Shown: piece by piece, positions 33,110 through 41,972 of the stretch | Layout of the letters: each line of letters starts with the position of its first letter | Position numbering within the stretch: the stretch's first letter is position 1 | Origin: Nitrosarchaeum sp. | Lineage (GTDB): Archaea; Thermoproteota; Nitrososphaeria; Nitrososphaerales; Nitrosopumilaceae | Assembly: GCA_002737445.1 (NCBI GenBank) | Contig: NSIR01000003.1 | Location: 64,719 to 119,318 of the forward strand | DNA length: 54,600 nt | Direction: 5' to 3' | The notes under the pieces: model-generated | Database searches by the model: none | The model's input: the letters and a program-made list of their open reading frames with translations, nothing else | Told to the model about the DNA's origin: nothing | Made by a program: the position numbers and the translations under genes

Positions 33110-33227
33110 TAAAAACAGGATAATTTTATTTGATAATTATCTAAATTTTGTATAATTAATGAGTCATTCCATTTTTAATTTTATTTATTCGTAAAACAAT
33201 AAATAAAATCAAAATCACGATTCATGT

Positions 33228-33635
33228 ATGAGTTGCATTTTTTGTGATATCTTGTCTGGAATTAGACCAAGTCATATCATTTATGAGGATTCAGATCACA
33301 TTGCATTTTTAGATAAATACCCAATTGATGTTGGACATAGTCTAGTAATTCCAAAACAACATTTTGAAAGAATTACAGATATGGAGCAAACTGCAGTTGG
33401 TAATTTGTTTGCACTAATTCCAAAAATTGCAACTGCGATTCTAAGTGCTTCAGGGGCTGATGCATTTAGTCTTGGACAAAATAATGGCAAGGCTGCAAAA
33501 CAAATTATTCCACACGTTCATGTTCACATTATTCCAAGATACAATGACAAAGGAACTGTATGGACAAAGCGTTTAATTTCAAATGAGGATGAACTTTTAA
33601 TTTTGGCAAAAAAAATAAAGCAATTACTTATTTAG
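33228..33635 (+). CDS. HIT family nucleotide hydrolase/transferase
   Basis: A 135-residue HIT protein: SCIFCDILSG at the N-terminus with CxxC, LDKYPIDVGHSLVIPKQHF and the histidine triad HVHVHIIPRY (residues 96-104). HIT enzymes cleave nucleotidyl phosphoramidates or Ap4A. The first CxxC plus a His can bind zinc as in HINT-like proteins. AATAAATAAAAT near 33199-33209 gives TATA spacing for the ATG at 33228. It overlaps aRF1 by 8 nt tail to tail. Confidence 0.88.
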   Translation: MSCIFCDILSGIRPSHIIYEDSDHIAFLDKYPIDVGHSLVIPKQHFERITDMEQTAVGNLFALIPKIATAILSASGADAFSLGQNNGKAAKQIIPHVHVHIIPRYNDKGTVWTKRLISNEDELLILAKKIKQLLI

Positions 33636-34908
33636 AATGACTTGGATTGTATCGCAATATTGCCCCAACTTTACCCAAACTTGAAAGCATAATTCCATGC
33701 TCTGCACTTCCTGAAACTACTTCTAATCTACTACCAGTTTTAGCTGATAGTATTTCTAAATAATCTACAATATCTTGTTCATTTGCTTCGACTTCCATAG
33801 AATTACAACCAGGGCAAGGATTGTTTGTCAATTTGGTCTTTTTTGGAATAACATCGCGTCTTTCAACAATGTCTTCCTCCATATGTTGACATCTACGACA
33901 TTTTCCCTCCACACGATTTAGATTTGTATCATCTGTAATAATTAATATTTTTACTACATTATTTTTCAAAAGGTCAATGACATCTTTTAATCCATAAACG
34001 CCCAACCCTGAATGTGAATTTATATCTCGAAATAAATCCTCAATTAGTTTTTTTTCTTCCATCATTCTAAAATCTGAAAGCAGATCAGCTGATTTTGAAA
34101 ATGCTTCTCGTATTCCCTCTGCACCAGAATAACCAGCATCAATTGTATTTATTATCATATTTTGTAATCGATATTCTAAATAATTTCCATTAATGAAATC
34201 CTCTTTTGTAGGACCAGGTCCAGAAATAATTAAACCCTTGACAGGATAAATGTCAATAAAATATTCTCTGGTGGTTCCTGCAACACGGTTGTAAAAATAA
34301 GATAATTCCATCTCTCTTAATTTTTGAAATCTTTTGGCTGATTGTCCTCCCTGTCTGTGTTTTCCTGCAACTCCAGAACCTGTCTGTGATAAAACTTCAA
34401 TTTTATCACCATGTAGTAAACCCCATCCTGCATCTTTAGCATCTATAGCTAAAAATCCAATCAGGTTGTCATCTTTTAACATGTCTTTTAAAATATCTAC
34501 ATGAAAATGATCATCACATCTGTAAAGATATTGTTTCAAATCTTTTGGTGGATCAATTTCCCAAACTTTTACTACCTCACTACCTAATGGACCACCGCCC
34601 TCTGGAGGCAATGCACCACAAAACATTACCAATCCCCTATCCGGTGTTTTTTTGAGTAATTTTAGTCTCTGAACTACTTTACCTAAAGAGTCAACCACAT
34701 GTGATCTTGTTAAATCAGATTTTATGTTATCTGCAGTTCCTTGTTCTTGCTGTAATGTGCTAATAATTTCATGTAGTTGTTTCCCTTTTGGAATGTATAC
34801 ACTAATCAATTCGGTGCCTCTGCCTGATTTTTGTGATAATTCCTCCAGCATTTTTCTAATTTTATAAAGTTTAACAGAATCTATTTTTTCTACATTGATC
34901 TTTTCCAT
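33628..34908 (-). CDS. prf1: Peptide chain release factor aRF1
   Basis: Recognises all three stop codons and triggers peptide release. The 426-residue length is right. NIKS at residues 61-64 (ADNIKSDLTRS) is the stop-codon recognition loop, and GGQ at 187-189 (HRQGGQSAKRF) is the catalytic loop. The C-terminal domain has the zinc knuckles CRRCQHMEED and CPGCNSMEVE. Confidence 0.96.
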   Translation of the reverse strand: MEKINVEKIDSVKLYKIRKMLEELSQKSGRGTELISVYIPKGKQLHEIISTLQQEQGTADNIKSDLTRSHVVDSLGKVVQRLKLLKKTPDRGLVMFCGALPPEGGGPLGSEVVKVWEIDPPKDLKQYLYRCDDHFHVDILKDMLKDDNLIGFLAIDAKDAGWGLLHGDKIEVLSQTGSGVAGKHRQGGQSAKRFQKLREMELSYFYNRVAGTTREYFIDIYPVKGLIISGPGPTKEDFINGNYLEYRLQNMIINTIDAGYSGAEGIREAFSKSADLLSDFRMMEEKKLIEDLFRDINSHSGLGVYGLKDVIDLLKNNVVKILIITDDTNLNRVEGKCRRCQHMEEDIVERRDVIPKKTKLTNNPCPGCNSMEVEANEQDIVDYLEILSAKTGSRLEVVSGSAEHGIMLSSLGKVGAILRYNPSHSK

Positions 34909-34963
34909 TTGTACTTTCTTCCTAATGTGCGAATATTAAGTTTGATTGATTCAATTTTACGTC

Positions 34964-35611
34964 TTACTGAAACTCATCTAGTGACTTTAGAAATACCTGT
35001 AATGGTTGATTGCCAGAAATTTTAATTATTTTTTCATTATTAAAAACTAAAAATGATGGGGTGGCATCAATTCCTATTTTTTTACCAAATTCATACATTT
35101 GATTTACCTTATCATAGTATTTGTGTGAATCAAGACAGTTGTTGAATTTATCTAAATCAAGACTTGTTGTTCTGGCAAATTCATTTAGTGAATTATGAGT
35201 AATCCAGCCAGTTTTTTCCCCTGCCCAATTAAGATATAATTCATTATGGTATTGCCAATATTTTCCCTGATCATCAGCGCAGTATGCAGCCTCTGCAGCT
35301 AAAACAGAATCAGGACCATTTAATGGAAAGTCCTTAAAAACAAATTTTACTTTGCCTGATTCAATAAATTCATGTTCAATCGTCTTTAGTGTACTTTGGT
35401 GGAATTTATAACAAAAGGTGCATTGGTAATCTCCAAATTCTAAAATAGTAATTGATGCAGAAGGATTTCCAAGAATGGGTGAACCGTTTTGAATTAATTG
35501 TGATTCAGTTAGTAAATCTGATTTATCAGAGGATTGTGGATAAAATGCCAAAAACATACCAGATAAAACACCAATTACAATTGGAATTATGAGCAGATAG
35601 ATCTTTTGCAT
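34964..35611 (-). CDS. DsbA-like thiol-disulfide oxidoreductase, membrane-anchored
   Basis: An N-terminal membrane anchor or signal (MQKIYLLIIPIVIGVLSGMF) precedes a thioredoxin-like domain with active site Cys64-Thr-Phe-Cys67 (EFGDYQCTFCYKFH) and the cis-Pro region IDATPSFLVFNNEKII. At 215 residues it fits a DsbA/DsbG-like thioredoxin with helical insertion. It acts outside the membrane on disulfide formation, reduction or isomerisation. Thaumarchaea carry several such paralogues. Confidence 0.85.
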   Translation of the reverse strand: MQKIYLLIIPIVIGVLSGMFLAFYPQSSDKSDLLTESQLIQNGSPILGNPSASITILEFGDYQCTFCYKFHQSTLKTIEHEFIESGKVKFVFKDFPLNGPDSVLAAEAAYCADDQGKYWQYHNELYLNWAGEKTGWITHNSLNEFARTTSLDLDKFNNCLDSHKYYDKVNQMYEFGKKIGIDATPSFLVFNNEKIIKISGNQPLQVFLKSLDEFQ

Positions 35612-35665
35612 GAATTTATTTAATTTTTTCTAGTAAATAGGTTCCTTTACTTAGAGTGCAAATAT

Positions 35666-35857
35666 TCACAACGCAGAGTCTTTTGCAAATATTTCAGAGA
35701 TAAATGGATCAATAGGTGGTGAATGAATTTCACTTGATCCTTTTACTGCACAGTACTTTGCAAGATCTCTGTTTTTTTTCAGAATTTTTTTCACTTCTAA
35801 TTCTATATAAATTGGATAAATTGTCCAAGAACTTAAATACGTTAAATTTGGAATCAT
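35666..35857 (-). CDS. Hypothetical protein, 63 aa, start uncertain
   Basis: The C-terminal 40 residues (CAVKGSSEIHSPPIDPFISE) look coding. The first 20 codons overlap the promoter of cbtB on the other strand (TATA at 35831-35839), so the real start may be lower, perhaps the GTG near 35794. No family recognised. Confidence 0.4.
   Translation of the reverse strand: MIPNLTYLSSWTIYPIYIELEVKKILKKNRDLAKYCAVKGSSEIHSPPIDPFISEIFAKDSAL
35831..35839 (+). promoter_or_regulatory. TATA box of the cbtB-cbtA operon
   Basis: ACTTAAATA is centred 27 nt upstream of the ATG at 35862. A leaderless cbtB mRNA leaves no room for a B12 riboswitch, so control must be by protein. Confidence 0.5.
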
Positions 35858-35861
35858 TTAC

Positions 35862-36077
35862 ATGTCACAATCAAGACAAATCAATCTAACAAAAAACAGC
35901 TTTCCAGTTGTTGCAATAGTAGCACTAGCCATAATTTTTGGAGTTGGATTATTTGTTGTGGGATTTGATCAAGGACACATATTTAGTCTAGTCTATGGGG
36001 AAAATTCATTTCAAGAAATGTATGTACATGAATTAACTCATGATTTAAGACATGCAGCCGGCTTTCCTTGCCACTAA
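35862..36077 (+). CDS. cbtB: Cobalt transporter subunit CbtB
   Basis: A 71-residue membrane protein. One helix (FPVVAIVALAIIFGVGLFVV) is followed by the CbtB metal-binding tail: HELTHDLRHAAGFPCH, with four His and one Cys. CbtA and CbtB form a predicted cobalt importer that in bacteria sits under B12 riboswitches. It precedes cbtA by 12 nt. It pairs in function with the cobalamin adenosyltransferase at 6 kb. Confidence 0.88.
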   Translation: MSQSRQINLTKNSFPVVAIVALAIIFGVGLFVVGFDQGHIFSLVYGENSFQEMYVHELTHDLRHAAGFPCH

Positions 36078-36089
36078 AATTTTGATCAA

Positions 36090-36812
36090 ATGCGATCATT
36101 TCTATTTGTTTTAATTGTATTAATTTCAGGTTCCGCTTCAGGTATGATTTATGGTAGTCTGAATTTACTATTTGTTGAGCCATTACTTGATCAAGCAATT
36201 TTAATTGAAAATCAGCAAATGTTTGCATCAGGTAAAGAAAAAGACACACCAGAATTTTGGACAAAATATGATGAATATAGAATATGGCAAAAAAGTGGTC
36301 AAGTGTTTGCAGGCGTAATTTATGGTATTTCTCTTGCTTCTTTATTTGGAATTATTTTTGTTTTTTCACAAAACTCACTACCTGGAAAAGATATCAAAAA
36401 ATCAATAATTTTGGGAATAGTAATGTGGATTGTAATTTATTTAATTCCATTTTTAAAATATCCAGCAAATCCACCAACAGTTGGAGAACCTGAGACAGTT
36501 GTACTACGAGGAATTCTCTATTTGTCGTTTATTGTAATTTCTGGATTTTCGGCACTAGTATTTTATAAATTTTATAAAAAATTAAAGACTCAAAAGTTTC
36601 TTGCAGTTCTAGCGTATCTCTTTTTTATTGCCATAGTGTTTGTTGTAATGCCTGGAAATCCAGATAAAATTACAGCCCCATTGGAACTAGTAGAGCATTT
36701 TAGAATAATTTCCGTATTAACTATGACCACATATTGGATTTCACTTGGTTTTATTTTTGGGTATTTGTGGTATAGATTTAAACCAGATAAAGAAATTCCA
36801 AGGTCTATCTAG
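36090..36812 (+). CDS. cbtA: Cobalt transporter subunit CbtA
   Basis: A 240-residue protein with about five membrane helices: the N-terminal SFLFVLIVLISGSASGMIYG, then FAGVIYGISLASLFGIIFVF, SIILGIVMWIVIYLIPFLKY, ILYLSFIVISGFSALVFYKF and a last segment near the C-terminus. The loop FLKYPANPPTVGEPETV is the family signature. It is the permease partner of CbtB, 12 nt upstream. Confidence 0.88.
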   Translation: MRSFLFVLIVLISGSASGMIYGSLNLLFVEPLLDQAILIENQQMFASGKEKDTPEFWTKYDEYRIWQKSGQVFAGVIYGISLASLFGIIFVFSQNSLPGKDIKKSIILGIVMWIVIYLIPFLKYPANPPTVGEPETVVLRGILYLSFIVISGFSALVFYKFYKKLKTQKFLAVLAYLFFIAIVFVVMPGNPDKITAPLELVEHFRIISVLTMTTYWISLGFIFGYLWYRFKPDKEIPRSI

Positions 36813-36847
36813 TGTTCTTGTTATCTAGAACAAGAATGAATATAGTA

Positions 36848-36857
36848 ATTTAAATAA
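36848..36857 (+). promoter_or_regulatory. TATA box of the 36880 regulator
   Basis: ATTTAAATAA is centred 27 nt upstream of the TTG at 36880. Separate from the cbt promoter, so the regulator has its own transcript. Confidence 0.5.
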
Positions 36858-36879
36858 CTAGAGATTATTTTAAATCCAA

Positions 36880-37212
36880 TTGACACGTCGTTTAACTTTA
36901 CCACAATTAAAAAAATATGATGTCACTCAAAAAGTTATAGAGGCGTTGGCAAATACGGAATCACGGGCAATACTATTTTCAATAATAAAAAAAGGAATGA
37001 CTGCATTTGAATTATCAATTAAATTAAAAATTCCACTTAGTTCTGTTTATAAAAAACTAAATGAACTTGAAGAACTAACTTTAATCAAAGTAGAAAAATG
37101 GATGATTTCAGATAAAGGAAGAAAGTTTAAAATTTATAAAAGTAGAATAAGTAAAGCGGACATATCTATAAGAAAACTGGATTCGATTCTGTATTTGGTT
37201 CCAAATGAGTAA
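36880..37212 (+). CDS. Winged-helix transcriptional regulator, ArsR/TrmB-like
   Basis: A 110-residue wHTH protein with the helices ALANTESRAILFSIIKKGMT, AFELSIKLKIPLSSVYKKLN and the wing EELTLIKVEKWMISDKGRKF. No ligand domain. Because it directly follows cbtBA on the same strand, it is a candidate controller of cobalt uptake, but that is inference from position. The TTG start is supported by TATA spacing. Confidence 0.75.
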   Translation: MTRRLTLPQLKKYDVTQKVIEALANTESRAILFSIIKKGMTAFELSIKLKIPLSSVYKKLNELEELTLIKVEKWMISDKGRKFKIYKSRISKADISIRKLDSILYLVPNE

Positions 37213-37435
37213 AAACAGGCATGTTTGACTAAATATTTACTTGAAAATTATCAAATATTCATGCAATCTTAAATAAAATATTTTATTCAAATTATCACCC
37301 TAAACAAAATTTATGGAATATAAAATTAATTGAATTTGAACTTTATTATCAAATGCCATATCTGTTCATAATTTTTTATAAAAATAAACAAATGTAAAGA
37401 ATCCAAGTAATGGTGTTTTTATTTAATTATCATTA

Positions 37436-37547
37436 ATGGTATCTGGTAGTAATCAATTAATCCCAATCACCAATGTTTGCAAAAAAGTTGGTGTGCAGTT
37501 GTCAGTGGATAACTGTTTGGTTTTGGTTACTATCTAATTTTTACCAT
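37436..37547 (+). ncRNA. Candidate structured RNA (multi-stem domain)
   Basis: Nested complementary segments: ATGGTA (37436-37441) with TACCAT (37542-37547), GGTAGTAA (37445-37452) with TTACTATC (37527-37534, one G-U), and inside them hairpins CACCAA/TTGGTG (37468-37473/37488-37493) and CAGT/ACTG (about 37503-37515). A TATA-like run lies near 37371-37387. The strand is uncertain. A 33-codon ORF here uses codons unlike its neighbours, so I favour RNA. It fills most of the gap between the regulator and the 37559 gene. Confidence 0.35.
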
Positions 37548-37558
37548 ATTTCTAATAA

Positions 37559-37669
37559 TCATTCAGATATGCCACATTTTTTACAAATCCACACCATTTG
37601 AAACATTTCTGCTTGTCGAATCATTTCATTTCCACAAAATTTACAAATATGAGATTTTTCCAAAGACAT
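37559..37669 (-). CDS. Zinc-ribbon mini-protein, 36 aa
   Basis: MSLEKSHICKFCGNEMIRQA, then VWICKKCGISE. CKFC and CKKC about 21 residues apart form one zinc ribbon. Its ATG overlaps the aldo/keto reductase stop (TAATG), so it is translationally coupled to that enzyme. Confidence 0.62.
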   Translation of the reverse strand: MSLEKSHICKFCGNEMIRQAEMFQMVWICKKCGISE

Positions 37670-38664
37670 TATCTGTATTCATCTCCACAATCACCAATTA
37701 TTTCAAACAAGTTATTTGATTTACACGTAATTTCATTTAACATATCATGATCTTCTAAATCAAGTTCCAAATCAAAGACGTGTGAATTATCTACTATGTG
37801 CTGAGAAATTCCAAGTCTTGCACCAATTATCACTCCTGCAACTGTAGGTTTATCTAAAATAAATTTAGTGGCTATATTTGCAATACTTGAATCATGTTTT
37901 TTTGCAATTTTAGATAGTGTGTCTAATAGTTCCTGAAATAAATTCCAGCCGCCCCACGCATTAATCATGTTATGGTATTTTTGTAAACTTGAAGTAGTTA
38001 AATCAGATCTAGTTGGCTCCAAAGTATTTACATATTTTTCAGATAAAAAACCCCCTAGCAGTGTACCGTATGTGATTAGTTGAATTTCATGCTTTTGACA
38101 ATATGGAATCATTAATTTTTCAGGTCTTTGATCTAAAATAGAATATTGAACTTGATTTGATACAAGAGATATTCCTTTTTCAGTCATTATTTGGACTCTT
38201 TTGGTATCAAAATTAGTTAAACCAATATTTTTAATTTTTCCAATATCTCGCAGTTTTGATAAGTGAGATATTGCATCAAGATAACTTTGATTATTGTAAT
38301 CCCACCAATGAAATTGAACCAAATCAAGTGAATTTGTATTCATTTTTTTAAGAGATTGTTCAATATGATATTCCACGATAGATTTTGTCATAGGTCCAGG
38401 ATTTGGAACAAATTTAGTTAGTGCTTGTGATTGTGCCAGTTGATTTTTAGATAATTGTTTTCTAAATTTCCCAATAAAAGATTCTGCAGGACCATAAATA
38501 TCTGCCAAATCCCATGTCGTAAATCCAGATTTATGATATTCAAGCATTTCAGATATTGCAGATTCAGGATTTATTTGTCCATGAGTTCCAGATACCTGCC
38601 ACATTCCATTTAAAATTCGATTTATCTGTAAATTATCAGACAAATTAATTTTTGAATTTGACAC
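37669..38664 (-). CDS. Aldo/keto reductase
   Basis: NAD(P)H-dependent reductase of 331 residues on a TIM barrel. The catalytic tetrad is visible: Asp and Tyr in WDLADIYGPAESF, Lys in ALTKFVPNPG and His in LVQFHWWDYNN. The cofactor-binding end (KFILDKPTVAGVIIGARLG) is typical. The carbonyl substrate cannot be predicted. A zinc-ribbon mini-gene is coupled to its stop. Confidence 0.9.
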   Translation of the reverse strand: MSNSKINLSDNLQINRILNGMWQVSGTHGQINPESAISEMLEYHKSGFTTWDLADIYGPAESFIGKFRKQLSKNQLAQSQALTKFVPNPGPMTKSIVEYHIEQSLKKMNTNSLDLVQFHWWDYNNQSYLDAISHLSKLRDIGKIKNIGLTNFDTKRVQIMTEKGISLVSNQVQYSILDQRPEKLMIPYCQKHEIQLITYGTLLGGFLSEKYVNTLEPTRSDLTTSSLQKYHNMINAWGGWNLFQELLDTLSKIAKKHDSSIANIATKFILDKPTVAGVIIGARLGISQHIVDNSHVFDLELDLEDHDMLNEITCKSNNLFEIIGDCGDEYR

Positions 38665-38760
38665 TACAAGTTATGCTATCTACTTTATTTTATGAGTATG
38701 CAAACAAAGTAGATTAGTTGTAATCAACTAATTTAAGAATCACTATGAAATACAATCTTT

Positions 38761-39009
38761 ATGGTTCATTACTATGTAAGAAAAATAAAACGTATTTCTC
38801 AAAAATCAGCAAATTGTGTGGATTGTAATAGTCAAAATACCATACAGGATGCAGTTTTAGCATCAACTGGACCAACTCAAGAAAATACAGACTATACACC
38901 TTCAATATTATGCCTAACATGTGAAACTTTGATGATAATTACCACACATCCAGGTGCAGGATTGGGGCTTTTGGCATCTACTGGAAACGAATTCACAATG
39001 CGCGATTAA
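38761..39009 (+). CDS. Small Cys protein, 82 aa
   Basis: MVHYYVRKIKRISQKSANCV, then CNSQNTIQDAVLASTG, CLTC and a hydrophobic Gly-rich end (TTHPGAGLGLLAS). CVDC and CLTC give a possible zinc site, about 34 residues apart. ATTTAAG near 38731-38737 is 26 nt before the ATG. It precedes the GT39-type gene by 32 nt, possibly in one transcript. Confidence 0.6.
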   Translation: MVHYYVRKIKRISQKSANCVDCNSQNTIQDAVLASTGPTQENTDYTPSILCLTCETLMIITTHPGAGLGLLASTGNEFTMRD

Positions 39010-39041
39010 TTTACAAGAAAGATAATCAAATTAAGATAGAA

Positions 39042-40478
39042 TTGAATAAATTATTTTTTCTATTAATTCCACTTGTATTATCAGGATTTATCCATTTATG
39101 GAATCCAGTTGGATATCCAGACATATTTTTTGATGAGGGAATTTACATGAGACGGGCAGTAAATCTCTTGGATACAGGAAATCCACAAGAAGGAAATACG
39201 TATGATCACCCATATTTTGGTCAGATTGCAATCGCGTCAGTTCTTGCTTTAACGGATTATTCGCATTTAAAACCTGATACAGATCCCGATTCATTAAAGT
39301 CAGCATACATGATTCCCAGAATATTTATGGGATTATTAGCAATACTAGATACATTTCTAGTTTACAAGATTGCTCAAATAAAATACGGAGTAAATGTTGC
39401 GTTTCTTTCAGCAACATTTTTTGCAGTATTTCCATTTACATGGATTTTCAAAAGAATATTACTTGATTCCATTTTATTGCCTCTTGTATTAGGTGCAATT
39501 CTACTTGCAATTTATTCTACAAAAACAAAACAAAAAACAGTCTTGATTATTTTTTCAGGGTGTTTATTGGGATTGGCAGTATTTACAAAAATTCCTGCAT
39601 TTACAATGATATTTCCAATTGCATGGATTGTCTATTCGGATAGAAAAAAATTATCTAGTATTTTATTTTTATTAATTCCATTTTTGATTATTCCCTTAAT
39701 TTGGCCTCTTAATGCAGTCATGCATGATGAATTTGATTTATGGCAAAAAGGCGTACTATGGCAAACACATAGAACAAACAGTATTCTTGATATTTTTGGA
39801 TTTTTTGCAGTGATCGATCCATTAATGTTTGTGATTGGCTTATCTGGAATTATTTACGCCGTATTACGTAGAGATAAATTTCTTTTACTATGGTTTATTC
39901 CATTTGTAGTATTTCTTTGTGTATTTGGATATAAACAGTATTTTCACTGGATGATGGTAATTCCAGTAATGTGTATTGCAGGTGGCATAATAATTGAATC
40001 AATACAGAAATTAAAAATAATGAAAAAATCAATTTATCTTGGAATCATATCTGGAATCATTATTTTGGGTTTTACTAGTACTACACTTTTGATCATTAAT
40101 GATATATCAGATAATCAATTTCAGGCATTATCATTTGTTTTAAAAAATTATGATGAAAATGTAACCATACTTGCGAGCCCAGTATTTTCATGGATATTAT
40201 ACGATATGTATGAGCGTGATAACGTTCCAAAAGACTATACTTTTATTTTATTTAATTCAATCTCTACTGAAAATACAGTCATAATTGCAGATGAGCATTA
40301 TAGAATCGATCTTGAACGTGGGACCCAATTACAAAATGCATTAGATAATTCCAAAAGAATTAGAACTTTTGAGGGTAAAATAACAAATTTTGATTCAAAA
40401 ATATATCCATTTACAAACATGCAAGCAAATGGGGAGGGAAATAAAATTGAAATTTATCAAAGTAATGGTCTAAACTAG
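39042..40478 (+). CDS. GT39/PMT-like membrane glycosyltransferase
   Basis: A 478-residue protein with about ten membrane helices and the GT-C signature at the first extracellular loop: DIFFDEGIYMRRAVNLLD, with the Asp-Glu that coordinates metal and polyprenyl-phosphate sugar. Members transfer a sugar from dolichyl- or polyprenyl-phosphate to protein or lipid. The C-terminal 90 residues are outside the membrane. It lies 28 nt before a dolichyl-phosphate-mannose-synthase-like gene, which would make its donor. The start is TTG. Confidence 0.8.
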   Translation: MNKLFFLLIPLVLSGFIHLWNPVGYPDIFFDEGIYMRRAVNLLDTGNPQEGNTYDHPYFGQIAIASVLALTDYSHLKPDTDPDSLKSAYMIPRIFMGLLAILDTFLVYKIAQIKYGVNVAFLSATFFAVFPFTWIFKRILLDSILLPLVLGAILLAIYSTKTKQKTVLIIFSGCLLGLAVFTKIPAFTMIFPIAWIVYSDRKKLSSILFLLIPFLIIPLIWPLNAVMHDEFDLWQKGVLWQTHRTNSILDIFGFFAVIDPLMFVIGLSGIIYAVLRRDKFLLLWFIPFVVFLCVFGYKQYFHWMMVIPVMCIAGGIIIESIQKLKIMKKSIYLGIISGIIILGFTSTTLLIINDISDNQFQALSFVLKNYDENVTILASPVFSWILYDMYERDNVPKDYTFILFNSISTENTVIIADEHYRIDLERGTQLQNALDNSKRIRTFEGKITNFDSKIYPFTNMQANGEGNKIEIYQSNGLN

Positions 40479-40506
40479 TCAAATATTGACAATTTAAAAA
40501 TTTATT

Positions 40507-41685
40507 ATGAGACAAATCTTGGATTTTGTAATGTCAAATCACAGTAATGCCGAAGTATCAATAATAATTCCAACATACAACGAGTCAGAAAATATCAAAG
40601 GAATTTTACATTTGATTAATGAGCATTTACCAAAAAATACAATTGTAGAGGCAATAGTTGTAGATGATAATTCACCTGATGGAACTGGCAAAATAGCAGA
40701 AGATTATTTTAATTCATTAAAAGAAAAAACAAAATATACAATTAATGTCATAAATCGAAAAACACGAGAAAGCCTTAGTTCTGCAATATTAAATGGAATA
40801 CAACAAGCAAAAGGCAAGATAGTTGTTGTAATGGATAGTGATTTTTCTCACCCTCCACAATTAATTCCAAAACTTGTTGAAGCATTAAAACAATCAAAGA
40901 CAGACATTGTTGTTGCCTCAAGGTATCTCAATGGAGGTTCAATACATGGGTGGTCAATTAAACGAAAAATAATTAGTAAGATTGCTACAATTATTGCAAA
41001 AAAAGGTCTCGGTATAAAGCAATCAGACCCAATGTCCGGATTTTTTGCATTTAAAAAAGAGATTATACGCGGAATCAACTTTGATGCCATAGGTTACAAA
41101 ATTCTATTAGAAATGATTGTTAAAATCAAAGATATATCAATTAAAGAAATTCCATATACGTTTGCAGATAGAGAAAATGGAAAAAGTAAACTTGGAACAA
41201 AAATTATTTTTGGATACATTCAGGCGATTGGAAAACTATACAGATATGGAAAAAAAGAACAACAAAAAGAAACAAGATCATCAGTTAAATTTCTATCAAA
41301 AGCTGCAAGATTTTTCTCAGTTGGAGCATGTGGATTGGGAGTTAATTATCTTGCATCCATGTGGTTTACATCTAGTTTGAACATGTGGTATCTTCACGCC
41401 ACCATACTGGGTATTTTATTTTCAATTACTAGTAATTTCTTTTTAAATAAATATTGGACGTTTGAAGATCCTGATTTTAATGCAAAAAAAACAATCATAC
41501 AATTTGGAAAATTTGCAGGATTTAGTTCCATTGGCGCTCTAGTTCAACTAGGAATGGTGTATTACTTTGTAGATGAATTAAGTATATCATATCCAATCTC
41601 ACTAGTTTTGGCAGTTACAACTTCAGCATTTAGTAACTTTATTTTAAATAAAAAATGGACATTTAAAGAAAAAGTCTGGAGTTAG
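40507..41685 (+). CDS. Polyprenyl-phosphate glycosyltransferase fused to GtrA domain
   Basis: A 392-residue two-domain protein. Residues 15-240 form a GT2 domain like dolichol-phosphate mannosyl synthase (SIIIPTYNESENIKGILHL, VVDDNSPDGTGKIAE, VMDSDFSHPPQLIP and the SGFFAFKK region). The rest is a GtrA-like four-helix membrane domain (FFSVGACGLGVNYLASMWF, SITSNFFLNKYWTFEDP, SAFSNFILNKKWTFKEK). It makes and probably flips a polyprenyl-phosphate sugar, feeding the GT-C enzyme next to it. The Met at 40531 is an alternative start. Confidence 0.88.
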   Translation: MRQILDFVMSNHSNAEVSIIIPTYNESENIKGILHLINEHLPKNTIVEAIVVDDNSPDGTGKIAEDYFNSLKEKTKYTINVINRKTRESLSSAILNGIQQAKGKIVVVMDSDFSHPPQLIPKLVEALKQSKTDIVVASRYLNGGSIHGWSIKRKIISKIATIIAKKGLGIKQSDPMSGFFAFKKEIIRGINFDAIGYKILLEMIVKIKDISIKEIPYTFADRENGKSKLGTKIIFGYIQAIGKLYRYGKKEQQKETRSSVKFLSKAARFFSVGACGLGVNYLASMWFTSSLNMWYLHATILGILFSITSNFFLNKYWTFEDPDFNAKKTIIQFGKFAGFSSIGALVQLGMVYYFVDELSISYPISLVLAVTTSAFSNFILNKKWTFKEKVWS

Positions 41686-41781
41686 AGCTAGTTTTTCAAA
41701 AAATTATAATGCAACGTGATCAAACTAGTTCCTTGCTTCAAATTAGATAAGGTTTGAATAGTCTTAGCAAATAGAAATTAC

Positions 41782-41964
41782 ATGATTGGAATAATTATCG
41801 GTGTCGGAGTTGGTGCCATTGTTTTAATAATTATATATATATTAATTCGTAGACCAAAAAATACAGGTTATTTAGGAAAAACAAACAAGTGTATTTCATG
41901 TGGACGGGTAACTAATTTACTTGTATGTCAATATTGTAAAAAAAATTCAGATTCACTTCGTTAA
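41782..41964 (+). CDS. Membrane-anchored zinc-ribbon protein, 60 aa
   Basis: One N-terminal membrane helix (MIGIIIGVGVGAIVLIIIYI), a basic stop-transfer (IRRPKN), then CISCGRVTNLLVCQYCKK with two CxxC pairs. A one-helix zinc ribbon facing the cytoplasm or the outside. Function unknown. Confidence 0.6.
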   Translation: MIGIIIGVGVGAIVLIIIYILIRRPKNTGYLGKTNKCISCGRVTNLLVCQYCKKNSDSLR

Positions 41965-41972
41965 ATAGAGAG

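Noticed and set aside
37436-37537. 33-codon ORF inside the structured element
   Set aside because: Its codon choice (CAG, ACC, GTG, TGC) is unlike neighbouring genes and the stems explain the sequence better.
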